Part shown: positions 26,949 to 34,190 of the stretch, piece after piece
Layout: every line of letters begins with the position of its first letter
Numbering within the stretch: position 1 is the first letter of the stretch
Assembly: GCF_010692325.1 (NCBI RefSeq)
Contig: NZ_JAAHHW010000043.1
Coordinates: forward strand, 1 to 52,311
Source: Moorena sp. SIO3I8
GTDB taxonomy: Bacteria; Cyanobacteriota; Cyanobacteriia; Cyanobacteriales; Coleofasciculaceae
Reading direction: 5' to 3'
Length of the DNA stretch: 52,311 bases
Position numbers and translations under genes: made by a program
The notes under the pieces: generated by a model
Seen by the model: the letters and a program-made list of their open reading frames with translations, nothing else
Told to the model about the DNA's origin: nothing
The model's database searches: none

Positions 26949-28055
26949 ATGACGTTGAAAATTTTCTGTGACCAGAACTATCTCCCAGAGGGCATGACCT
27001 ATGAGGCAATTCTATATCCCTTTTGGGGCAAACCTCCAGAAAATCCTGAGGATCCCATTAGTAGTTGTTTTGACCACTATGTAGAGATTGGAAAGTCTCT
27101 ATTTAAGATGTCGTCTCTGGAGGAAGCAGATATTGCTATTGTACCAGTTAATTGGGCACTATGGAATTCTGAATTGGAAGATAAAGCCAGACAATTAGCA
27201 GAAAACGTTAAATTAGCAGGCAAGCCCTTAATCAGCTTTTTTGGTGGGGCTTCTTCCCATCTTAACTTACCGATTGAAAGTGATTTTGTATTCCGTCACT
27301 CCCTCTATCGCTCCCTGAGAAAAAACACCGATTTTACCCTACCTCACTGGAGCGAAGACTTTGTTGAAAACTATCTTGACAACAAAATCAATATCCGCCA
27401 AAAACGCTTAAAACCTGTAGTTGGTTTCTGTGGATATGCCGTCAAACCAAATACCAAAACCAATTTAAACGTTTTCTGCTCTAGAGTCAAAAAGAATGTC
27501 TTGAACTCGAAAACTAGTATCCCTCCCTATAATTGGGGACATGTGTTAAGACGTCGAGCCCTAGATATCTTAGGCAAAGACCCTAACATAATCACAAACT
27601 TTTTGATTAGAGAAAGCCCAGTTTTCTTAAATCAACCGGATTTCAAGTTGAAGCAAAAGCATCGGCTGGAATTTGTGTATAACTTAATAGACAGTGACTA
27701 TATCTTCTGTTGCCGTGGATCAGGAAACAATTCCTTTCGCTTCTATGAAGCATTGTGCTGTGGCAGAATTCCAGTTCTTGTAGATACCGATTGTGTGCTT
27801 CCCTACGACTTTGACATTGATTGGAAGAAATACTGTGTTTGGATAAAGGAGAATGAACTTCATTTAATTGGCGAGAAAATTGCTGAGTTCCATGACAATC
27901 TATCATCCCGGGAATTTGTAGATTTACAGTATGAGTGTCGCCGGATTTGGAAAGAACGAGTATCTCCAGAAGGGTTCTTTAGTAATTTCCATCGTCATCT
28001 GCCTATAGCAAAGGGAACAGGGAATAGGGAACAGGCAACAGTAGGGTGCATCTGA
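26949..28055 (+). CDS. Exostosin-like (GT47) glycosyltransferase
   Basis: 368 residues. The C-terminal part has the exostosin family signature: DSDYIFCCRGSGNNSFRFYE followed by ALCCGRIPVLVDTDCVLPYD, that is, the nucleotide-sugar-binding region 'RG.G..S.RFYEAL..G.IPV'. The N-terminus (KIFCDQNYLPEGMTYEAILY) is family-like but poorly conserved. It probably transfers a sugar in polysaccharide or glycolipid synthesis, in the cytosol. The last residues (AKGTGNREQATVGCI) are coded by a GGGAACAGGGAATAGGGAAC repeat, so the original end may have been replaced by repeat DNA. No other sugar genes nearby. Confidence 0.75.
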   Translation: MTLKIFCDQNYLPEGMTYEAILYPFWGKPPENPEDPISSCFDHYVEIGKSLFKMSSLEEADIAIVPVNWALWNSELEDKARQLAENVKLAGKPLISFFGGASSHLNLPIESDFVFRHSLYRSLRKNTDFTLPHWSEDFVENYLDNKINIRQKRLKPVVGFCGYAVKPNTKTNLNVFCSRVKKNVLNSKTSIPPYNWGHVLRRRALDILGKDPNIITNFLIRESPVFLNQPDFKLKQKHRLEFVYNLIDSDYIFCCRGSGNNSFRFYEALCCGRIPVLVDTDCVLPYDFDIDWKKYCVWIKENELHLIGEKIAEFHDNLSSREFVDLQYECRRIWKERVSPEGFFSNFHRHLPIAKGTGNREQATVGCI

Positions 28056-28425
28056 TATAGCGCTACGCGCAAGTCAGAAGTTAGAAGTCAGAAGTCAGAA
28101 GTCAAAAGTAAGCTAGGACTATGTTTCGGAGTTTAGGAGCGATGCAGCAAGGGAACAGGGGGTTTCCCCGGAGACAAAACCTTAGATAGTGGAGCCTTTA
28201 TAGTTAGCAGGTTATGCAGAAAAGGGTTAAATATTTTTTAATAAGGCGACCCTATCTTACGGTAAATTCAAACCACTCGCGCTTTGCATCAAGACAATGT
28301 CAAACATCTAAATGCGTAGTGCTATTTTTGTAAAAAAGAAGGGAAGTGTGGGGCGGGGGCGCGGGAATTTTATTATAATTTTTGCCTAATTTCATAAAAG
28401 AGAAACTACTAGGTAAGTTTGCACC
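28056..28425. repeat. Interspersed element with AGTCAGA heptamers, copy 2, and other repeats
   Basis: 28057-28136 repeats the layout of 5528-5605 with extra AGTCAGA units and the same AAGTAAGCTAGGACTA and TTTCGGAGTTTA end. It is followed by ATGCAGCAAGGGAACAGGGG, also seen at 6965, and CACTCGCGCTTTGCATCAAG, also seen at 41221. No gene in this stretch. Confidence 0.7.
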
Positions 28426-28838
28426 ATGAAAGTCACAACTAAACTAGCACAATTAAGAGCTAATTCCGGAAATATCAGTTACGAAGAAATTTCTGAATCT
28501 ACGGGAATCGATCGGCAACAATTAAGGGAACTAGAAAATGGAGAAGCGAATGCGATGAAGCGTTCGCAAAGCGTGGCCTACGGCCTCAGCTTCCGCTAAG
28601 AGCGAACGCTTTCACTACCCTCGCTCAACTCTGTGCTTTCTTTCACTGTAGTCCCAACGATTTATTGATAGTAGACTGGGAGGGGGAAGAAATAGCCCCA
28701 CCTACTGCTGAAGAAATAGAGAAAGCTTCACAGATAATCAAACAGGCATTTGCCCGTGCTGAGGCGATGCCACCTGTCCGGAGGAAATTTGGGATAGTTT
28801 TGAAGGGACTATCGAGGGAATTTCATCGAGAAAATTGA
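28426..28838 (+). pseudogene. XRE-type HTH regulator broken by a palindromic repeat
   Basis: The frame from ATG 28426 gives MKVTTKLAQLRANSGNISYE … GIDRQQLRELENGEA, a Cro/C1-type helix-turn-helix, and stops at 28597 after entering repeat DNA. From 28614 a different frame continues with TLAQLCAFFHCSPNDLLIVD, the usual C-terminal half of such HTH domains, and then about 50 residues to TGA at 28836. The insert at about 28559-28610 is bounded by AGCGTTCGC and GCGAACGCT and contains AAGCGTGGCCTACGGCC. The two parts are in different frames, so the gene is probably dead. Its 3' end overlaps the DUF433 gene by 16 bp. Confidence 0.75.
28559..28610. repeat. 52-bp palindromic element inserted in the HTH gene
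   Basis: Perfect 9-bp ends AGCGTTCGC / GCGAACGCT, with an internal CGTGGCCTACGGCCT palindrome. It shares GTGGCCTACGGCC (reverse GGCCGTAGGCCAC) with copies at 29953, 31100 and 33786. Confidence 0.75.
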
Positions 28839-29248
28839 CGCTTGATTTTCCAGGCTTTTAATTTAGCGCGAACCGCTTCTTGTCCAGGTAAGGGAGGTTT
28901 TTTAGCAATCTGCTCAAAACGCTCCCGATTTTTTTCTTCCCAATAGTCTCGAATCTCTTGAGCTATCTTCAAAACGGTTTGATACTCCGCTTCTACTTCC
29001 CTACGGTGGGTATCAATGTAGGATAGGGCTGCATCAAGTTGCTCATCAGTTATAGACAGCCAGTTTCCCATTAATTTGGGTGTCCATCCGGCCTCAAGAT
29101 GACCCATGATATCATAAATTGTAATGCGCGTACCTGCTATTGTCAGTCCCCGTTCTGTACGAATAATGGCGGCTTCGCAATTTTGGTGATCGGATACTGG
29201 AGTCATGCTCACTTCAGGTGTAGGTTTTGCTTTCATTGTATCTGACAA
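28823..29248 (-). CDS. DUF433 domain protein
   Basis: 141 residues. The core AAIIRTERGLTIAGTRITIY DIMGHLEAGWTP with DEQLDAALSYIDTH is a DUF433 helix-turn-helix domain, commonly annotated as a VapB-like antitoxin. The C-terminal half is charged and helical (EYQTVLKIAQEIRDYWEEKN). No toxin partner lies directly next to it; the ParE-like pair begins 97 bp upstream. It may be a free-standing regulator. Confidence 0.75.
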   Translation of the reverse strand: MSDTMKAKPTPEVSMTPVSDHQNCEAAIIRTERGLTIAGTRITIYDIMGHLEAGWTPKLMGNWLSITDEQLDAALSYIDTHRREVEAEYQTVLKIAQEIRDYWEEKNRERFEQIAKKPPLPGQEAVRAKLKAWKIKRQFSR

Positions 29249-29345
29249 ATATCTGACAAATATAGTTATGCAAACCGCCGTAACTTATAACCTTAGTGCT
29301 ATAACGGCTTAGTTGTCCGAATGACGTACCAAACCTCAGATCATT

Positions 29346-29657
29346 TTATGCATCTGATGGTTTCTCCTTGACACGCTCTTTCCAATATCCTGGCTCACGA
29401 CTACAGTGCATCACCGCCACAATTAGAATGTAATCTTCCTCAATAGTGTATAAAATCCCGTAGGGAAATTTACGTGTCAGACATCGACGAATATCTTCAT
29501 CAAGAACAGCCCAACTCGTTGGTGACGCAACAATTCGGAAAATTGCATCCTCAACTACATTGATAAATGCCTGTGCCAATTCAACTCTACGTTCTGCGTA
29601 AAACTCGACTGCTTCACCATATTCAGTCAAGGCTGCTGGGTGAAAGACATATTTCAT
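29346..29657 (-). CDS. ParE/RelE-family toxin
   Basis: 103 residues. KYVFHPAALTEYGEAVEFYA, then a helix, then RRCLTRKFPYGILYTIEEDY and ILIVAVMHCSREPGYWKERV is the compact ParE/RelE toxin fold with the usual FPY(G/R)I(L/I)Y strand and the C-terminal AVMHxxRxPGYW motif. ParE toxins poison gyrase and RelE toxins cut mRNA; the class cannot be settled here. Its ATG overlaps the antitoxin stop by 4 bp. Confidence 0.85.
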   Translation of the reverse strand: MKYVFHPAALTEYGEAVEFYAERRVELAQAFINVVEDAIFRIVASPTSWAVLDEDIRRCLTRKFPYGILYTIEEDYILIVAVMHCSREPGYWKERVKEKPSDA

Positions 29658-29884
29658 GGCTCCAGAAGTCGCCTCACCCTAGCTAACCCTTCCTCTCCAG
29701 GAATAGGCTGAACCATACCACTTCGGATTTCATCTCGACGCTTCTTAGCTTCACCTACCCAAAGTGTTTGTAGGTTATCGTCTACATCAAACTCAAGACT
29801 TTCAACCAGCTTCTCTGCCAACAATGCTCTCCATGCACTGGGCAAAGATAAAGCTTCTTTCATTACTTGATCAACAGAGACCAT
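29654..29884 (-). CDS. Addiction-module antitoxin component
   Basis: 76 residues: LSLPSAWRALLAEKLVESLE … AKKRRDEIRSGMVQPIPGEE. This LP-x(3)-R-x-x-LAExLxxSL … RxxEI pattern is the 'putative addiction module component' antitoxin family that pairs with ParE/RelE toxins. First gene of a two-gene operon; overlaps the toxin by ATGA. The promoter region lies in a duplicated leader (29893-30028). Confidence 0.8.
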   Translation of the reverse strand: MVSVDQVMKEALSLPSAWRALLAEKLVESLEFDVDDNLQTLWVGEAKKRRDEIRSGMVQPIPGEEGLARVRRLLEP

Positions 29885-29892
29885 AACATTCG

Positions 29893-30028
29893 GGCATCAT
29901 AGATAATACCCAGAGTCTAGCAAAAAAGTAGTAAACATAACACAGAATCAAAATGCGATTGGCCGTAGGCCACGCTACGCGATTGACCGTAGGTCACGCT
30001 ACTTGAGGTGCATCTACTGAATTTGATA
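29893..30028. repeat. Duplicated TA leader, copy A, with palindromic repeats
   Basis: GGGCATCATAGATAATACCC, AGCAAAAAAGTAGTAAACAT, then GCGATTGGCCGTAGGCCACG and one further CGATTGACCGTAGGTCACG unit, ending CTACTTGAGGTGCATCT. It closely matches 31033-31192, which has three palindromic units instead of two. Each copy lies just upstream of a toxin-antitoxin operon on the minus strand. Confidence 0.8.
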
Positions 30029-30029
30029 T

Positions 30030-30192
30030 CAAATCAGGCGCTGGCAAAGCCACAAAGCAAAGACTGGAATTGTACTTGCGGCGCAACCAATTCAAATAGC
30101 GCTGATAAATCCAAAAGATTCACGGGCTTTTGCATCCCAATCCCAAGTGTAGACATCTTGCGGTGGTACACCTTCACTGTTCATGTTTTGTA
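30030..30192 (-). pseudogene. Internally deleted remnant of the 31330 ATPase gene
   Basis: GGCGCTGGCAAAGCCACAAA matches the 3' end of the ATPase gene (AGCGCTTGCAAAGCCACAAA at 31337). Directly joined to it is a stretch (about 30058-30180) matching 32381-32490 near its 5' end, for example CAACCAATTCAAAT, TGATAAATCCAAAAGATTCA and AAGTGTAGACATC. About 1 kb in between, including the Walker motifs, is gone. Not functional. Confidence 0.75.
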
Positions 30193-30297
30193 CAGCGTAC
30201 TAATTTAAGCTTGTACCCATTCTCCCCTCAATGGACACAGCAAAGGCGCTAGAGCATCGGTTTAGTAATCAAAATCAAAAAATATTATTATTATTAC

Positions 30298-30687
30298 TTA
30301 TAATTCCTGGGAGTTGGCTGCAATCCAAGTAGCTATAGACTCTTGATTTTCTATTCCTTCTACTAAATTATTAATCTTGATAACGGCTTCTTCTTCTGCC
30401 GCCACTAACTCATATCCGTTTAGACGTAAAAAAACGTCGATGACAGCAAGAGCAATTCGCTTGTTACCATCGACGAAAGGATGATTTTTTGCCAAACCAA
30501 AAGCGTAGGCTGCTGCGATATCAAACAGACTAGCACTATCACTGTAGGCAAATAAATGTTTAGGTCTAGCTAAACTACTTGAAAGTAAATTCGGGTCTCT
30601 TAATCCAAAACATCCGCCATGCTCTACTATTAACTCGTCATGGATAGCTATTACTGCTTGCTCTGGCACCCAGCGAGGCTCTTTCAA
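30298..30687 (-). CDS. doc: Doc (death-on-curing) type toxin, Fic fold
   Basis: 129 residues, a typical Doc length. The Fic/Doc catalytic motif HPFVDGNKR is at residues 69-77, in AYAFGLAKNHPFVDGNKRIA. The N-terminus has AVIAIHDELIVEHGGCFGLR followed by DPNLLSSSLARP, the normal Doc pattern. In the studied phage P1 example Doc phosphorylates EF-Tu. The ATG overlaps the stop of the upstream small gene by 4 bp, as in TA operons. Confidence 0.9.
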   Translation of the reverse strand: MKEPRWVPEQAVIAIHDELIVEHGGCFGLRDPNLLSSSLARPKHLFAYSDSASLFDIAAAYAFGLAKNHPFVDGNKRIALAVIDVFLRLNGYELVAAEEEAVIKINNLVEGIENQESIATWIAANSQEL

Positions 30688-30974
30688 TGAGCTAATTCCC
30701 GAAAAGCATTGCGATAGTTTTTGCGAGTTATCGCGAAAGCTTCCATTGCTGCCTCGAATTCAGAATTATCTTGAATACTAGCAGGATTTGCCACCTTGTC
30801 AGCCTGTTCCAAAGGAGCCAAACCCTTAGCCAAAACATGAAGATGTGAAACACCGGAGGGAAACTCCTTCCCAAGGGCATTTAACTCACCCTGAAGTTCC
30901 GCTGAGAGTGAATCCTCTAGCTGAGTTAGGGCGACCAAGAAGGCTTTGAGGGTGATTGCATCTAGGGAGTTCAT
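30684..30974 (-). CDS. Putative antitoxin of the Doc pair
   Basis: 96 residues, helical, no recognised domain: MNSLDAITLKAFLVALTQLE … AMEAFAITRKNYRNAFRELA. Called an antitoxin by position only: first gene of a two-gene operon, 4-bp overlap with doc, right size. It is not a Phd- or AbrB-like sequence that I recognise. Its upstream region is copy B of the duplicated leader. Confidence 0.6.
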   Translation of the reverse strand: MNSLDAITLKAFLVALTQLEDSLSAELQGELNALGKEFPSGVSHLHVLAKGLAPLEQADKVANPASIQDNSEFEAAMEAFAITRKNYRNAFRELAH

Positions 30975-31032
30975 GGCTTGAAGTGTGCGTGTATTAGCTC
31001 AGGCAAGTCAAAAAGGATAAAGCTTCTGCCAT

Positions 31033-31192
31033 TGGGCATCATAGACAATACCCAGAGTTTAGCAAAAAAGTAGTAGGCATAACACAGAATAAAAATGCGA
31101 TTGACCGTAGGCCACGCTACGCGATTGACCGTAGGTCACGCTACGCGATTGACCGTAGGTCACGCTACTTGAGGTGCATCTGTTGAGCTTGA
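31033..31192. repeat. Duplicated TA leader, copy B
   Basis: GGGCATCATAGACAATACCC, AGCAAAAAAGTAGTAGGCAT, then three GCGATTGACCGTAGG(C/T)CACGCTAC units and CTTGAGGTGCATCTG. Counterpart of 29893-30028. Confidence 0.8.
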
Positions 31193-31329
31193 GATAGCGA
31201 TGTAAACCTGTATGGTTTTTTTGATTGGACAATAAAACTTAGGATCTCGAACCCCTCTTGCCTCTTGCCTTTTGCCTCTTGCCTCTTGCCCAGCGCAAGT
31301 ATCTTCACAACCGAGATACAAAAGCTATA

Positions 31330-32574
31330 TCAACTCAAGCGCTTGCAAAGCCACAAAGCAAACAAAGGTAAAGCCAGTCGGTAGCCTTGCTCGGAGCCAT
31401 AAATTAAACCTTTGTGCTGCAACCCAGCGATCGCTCCTTGGAGAGAACCCCCTCTTGATAGGTAATGCTTTTGAATATAATCTCGACTTTGTGGCTTGTC
31501 GGTAGGGTCTAGGGCCAGGGATTCTAAAAGATGGGCTTGATTAGCTGGAAGCAGCATCAGTAATGACTCGAAGACCATGGATAAGTCCGCTAGCAGTTCT
31601 TGGATGGCCTGCTGAACATGGCCATCACGAATTAGCCCATCAGAAACTCGTACCGACTTGAGGCGTCGCACCAGTGCCGACGCATCACCGAAGTGTCCTT
31701 GCACCGCATTGACAAAGATTTCCAGTGCTTGCGATCGCGGATCGAAGGTCAGCCGTTGGGTATGCAAAACTTCAGTTACCCAAGCCGCAACCACATCATC
31801 AGCTAAAGGAGCCAGCTGCACGATTTCCAAATTATTCCCTGGTTCATGGGGATAAATGCTGGTTTCTGCGATCGTTGCCACTAGCACATAACTTACCTGA
31901 GTCTGACCTTCGATCTGTTTCCGCAAAAATTTTTCCCACACCCCATGACGATCCCAAGAGCGGATGTGGGGGAAACTTTCCAAAATCAACACTACCCGTT
32001 CCCCCTCAGATTCAGCTAACCTTTGCAGCAGATCGAGTAATGCTTCAAATGCTTTCCGTTGCAGCTCTTTGCTCTGAATCCGAACCGGTTTAAGTCCCTC
32101 TGTGCCACTGCCTTCATCCTTCAGGACAAATAATTCCGCTGCCTGACCTTCAATCCAATCTGCCATTAGAGCTTGAACTGTTGCCATTGGAAAGGTCTGG
32201 TTTATGCTCTCCCACAGCAGTTGCACGAAGCGCTGACCATCCGTAACCCGGATGCAGTCAACCTCCAGGATTTTAACTCCAACTTCCCGTGCCGCCCGCC
32301 TTACCAAAGTCCGCCGTCCGCTTCCGGGCACTCCCACAATCAACACGTTGCCATCACGGGCTAAAACATGAGTGATGCGCTGGAATTGTGCTTGCCGCCC
32401 AACCAATTCAAATGGTACTGATAAATCCAAAAGATTCACGGCTAATGCATCCCGATCCCAAGTGTAGACATCCTTCGGCGGCACACCTTCACTAGTTGCC
32501 AAGCCCCCAACTGTATCGCTGGCATCCTCAGGGCTGAGGTTAACCATTGATTTGCCATGAGTGGATTCTGTCAT
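31330..32574 (-). CDS. AAA/STAND-like ATPase of unknown role
   Basis: 414 residues from the ATG at 32574 (MTESTHGKSMVNL). An in-frame TTG at 32637 would add residues coded by the right end of the neighbouring IS, so I reject it. Walker A GVPGSGRRT in NVLIVGVPGSGRRTLVRRAA, with Arg-Arg where Lys-Thr/Ser is usual, so ATP binding is unsure. Walker B-like RVVLILESFPHIRSW. LVGRQAQFQRITHVLARDGN resembles the VGRxxE-type start of ORC/STAND ATPases. C-terminal winged-helix-like part (KGLIYGSEQGYRLALPLFAL). A deleted second copy lies at 30030-30192. Confidence 0.75.
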   Translation of the reverse strand: MTESTHGKSMVNLSPEDASDTVGGLATSEGVPPKDVYTWDRDALAVNLLDLSVPFELVGRQAQFQRITHVLARDGNVLIVGVPGSGRRTLVRRAAREVGVKILEVDCIRVTDGQRFVQLLWESINQTFPMATVQALMADWIEGQAAELFVLKDEGSGTEGLKPVRIQSKELQRKAFEALLDLLQRLAESEGERVVLILESFPHIRSWDRHGVWEKFLRKQIEGQTQVSYVLVATIAETSIYPHEPGNNLEIVQLAPLADDVVAAWVTEVLHTQRLTFDPRSQALEIFVNAVQGHFGDASALVRRLKSVRVSDGLIRDGHVQQAIQELLADLSMVFESLLMLLPANQAHLLESLALDPTDKPQSRDYIQKHYLSRGGSLQGAIAGLQHKGLIYGSEQGYRLALPLFALWLCKRLS

Positions 32575-32637
32575 CAATTCTTCGCGGCTGGATACCCCAT
32601 CCTTCTCTTTTGGTGGGGAGGAAAGCCGCGCCTCCAA

Positions 32638-33738
32638 TTAGTGGTTTACAATTAAGCCGGTCGAACGTTTTAAAAGTCGGACTTTTCGGGCGGTAAATTG
32701 TCCGATTCTTTTCCAATTGATATCGCTGACGGAAACTTGTCTTGCTGTCTCACCGCTTACCCAACCTCGGTAGGCTTTCCCGGCTTTGACCGCTTCAACG
32801 TAGTCTCCTTTGCGAAAACCATGACTAGTGGTTGTTCCTCCGTATTTGCGACGTTTTGCACCTTTAGAAAACTGCAATAGGTGTAACTGACGGCGACTTA
32901 TGGGGGCACGTCTAATTACGGAAAACACAGCGTTAGTTACTTCACAGTTTTTGGGGACACTCAATTTTCCATTGCGGTGATAATAATTTTTGCGTCGGTA
33001 AAAATGAGTAGCAGCTAACGCAATCCCATCTACTGCATGAGTATTAACTGTTTGCCGACTTTTGTCTATTTTGTCTTTGATCAGCCCTAGCGCTTCTCTC
33101 TTCAAGGCTGTCTCCCAGCCTTGTTTCTGAGTCACTGGGGCTATTTTTTCTAACTGAGATATTGCCCAGTATTGTCCTACCATCACAGGAGAAAAACCTT
33201 TGTTGCCATTAGCCTTGACTATTTCGCAAACAATGGCACTTACTGGGTACAAAAGACTAAGTTCTCTTACTACCCGATTTTCTAGTTGACGGTTTGCCCG
33301 AATCGAAGGGGGAACCTTTTTGTTCCTCCTGTTCGAGAATCGCTTTTGTCTATGAGACCTTTGAGAATAAGGAATCTTGCGATTTATTCGACGACTTCTG
33401 CGAGTTCTTTCGGCGAAGCCGACGCTACGCGAACGCATCATTCGCCTAGTATCCATGCCTACGCGGACTTTTTTGTACGGCAACACTAAATGCCCTGTCC
33501 AAAGAGTGGCTTTATTTGACTGAACAGCGATACCAGAAAAAGATTTTCCGGGGTCAATACCAATAGCGATATCCTGAGTCTGATAACTAGATGGTTGATT
33601 AACTAACTGAACAGCAAAAACATTTAGATCATTTGGGTAAACGATAGCAAGACCTTGATTAAGCCAACGACGAGCGCGAGAAGCTTTTGTAGGCATCAAT
33701 GGTTTGCCATCAGGCGAAATAACTGGAACTCGTAACAT
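32638..33738 (-). CDS. isrB: IsrB-like RNA-guided nuclease (PLMP + RuvC, no HNH)
   Basis: 366 residues from the ATG at 33738 (MLRVPVISPDGKPLMPTKAS). The frame is open to 33915, but that part lies in the predicted guide-RNA region. PLMP motif at 13-16; RuvC-I GIDPGKSFSGIAV (Asp62); Arg-rich bridge helix about 98-140; RuvC-II AIVCEIVKANG (Glu172); RuvC-III NTHAVDGIALA (His234, Asp237). Only about 60 residues separate RuvC-II and III, with no HNH, which fits IsrB rather than IscB. IsrB proteins nick DNA using an omega RNA. Residues 103-112 (SRSVGFAERT) inside the Arg-rich helix are coded by a genomic palindromic repeat. Stop overlaps the IS right end. Confidence 0.85.
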   Translation of the reverse strand: MLRVPVISPDGKPLMPTKASRARRWLNQGLAIVYPNDLNVFAVQLVNQPSSYQTQDIAIGIDPGKSFSGIAVQSNKATLWTGHLVLPYKKVRVGMDTRRMMRSRSVGFAERTRRSRRINRKIPYSQRSHRQKRFSNRRNKKVPPSIRANRQLENRVVRELSLLYPVSAIVCEIVKANGNKGFSPVMVGQYWAISQLEKIAPVTQKQGWETALKREALGLIKDKIDKSRQTVNTHAVDGIALAATHFYRRKNYYHRNGKLSVPKNCEVTNAVFSVIRRAPISRRQLHLLQFSKGAKRRKYGGTTTSHGFRKGDYVEAVKAGKAYRGWVSGETARQVSVSDINWKRIGQFTARKVRLLKRSTGLIVNH

Positions 33739-33990
33739 GGTGATAAACCTCACGAGAAAAGTATTTGAGTTAATAACTCGTCCCCTGGCCGTAGGCCACG
33801 CTACGCGAACGACCACCGAATTGAAGATTTCCTGTCTAACAGCAACTGACAACACAGTTTTGAAGAGGCTTGGACTGGGGAAGTATCCAAGCGTTCGTCC
33901 CAAAATTCGGCTCAAATGGTCTAGTCAATCATGGTAGTTGGTTGTCTACCAAGCCCCAACCTACTGCGTTGAGGTTGGGGTTATTGACTT
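33739..33990 (-). ncRNA. Predicted omega RNA of the isrB element
   Basis: By analogy with other IscB/IsrB loci, the guide RNA is coded directly upstream of the gene on the same strand, with the guide taken from beyond the left end. The region has a strong hairpin (33954-33980) and long structured non-coding sequence. A GGCCGTAGGCCACGCTACGC palindromic repeat (about 33787-33806) has inserted inside it. Folding was not computed. Confidence 0.45.
33787..33812. repeat. Palindromic repeat inside the predicted omega RNA
   Basis: GGCCGTAGGCCACGCTACGC followed by GAACGA, the same family as at 29953, 31100 and 28570. Confidence 0.75.
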
Positions 33991-34093
33991 GCTATTGCCC
34001 GTGTTTTTCCAAATCCCAAGCTCAAACCAAAACCTTGGTGTGGGATGAGTCTATGGTGTACCTTGGAACTTATCAATAGTGTCAATCGTTCCT

Positions 34094-34128
34094 AGCACTA
34101 TTAAAACGTGCTATATATTTTATAGCAC
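34094..34128 (+). promoter_or_regulatory. Three-half-site operator-like palindrome upstream of the Mrp operon
   Basis: TAGCAC (34094-34099), GTGCTA (34108-34113) and TAGCAC (34123-34128) alternate in orientation with centres 14-15 bp apart. GTGCTATA-TATTT-TATAGCAC is a perfect 8-bp inverted repeat. It lies 60-100 bp before the GTG of mrpC, where a repressor or activator would bind. Confidence 0.45.
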
Positions 34129-34190
34129 TGTTCGACAGTATCATTGTATAAAGATAATTACCACCAACCCTTACCCAATAGGCAATTCCC

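Larger units (their letters stand above)
32583..33985 (-). mobile_element. IS200/IS605-type element carrying isrB (no tnpA)
   Basis: Right-end hairpin at 32583-32630: CGCGGCT … AGCCGCG with an inner CCCCA … TGGGG stem. Left-end hairpin at 33954-33980: CCCCAACCT … AGGTTGGGG. Between them is one gene (isrB) on the minus strand. Subterminal hairpins without inverted repeats fit IS200/IS605 elements mobilised in trans by a Y1 transposase; exact ends are inferred. It is inserted just 5' of the ATPase gene. Confidence 0.7.

Noticed and set aside
33739-33915. N-terminal extension of isrB (MSRILGRTLGYFPSPS…)
   Set aside because: Conserved protein starts at MLRVPV; the upstream frame covers the predicted omega RNA and a palindromic repeat.
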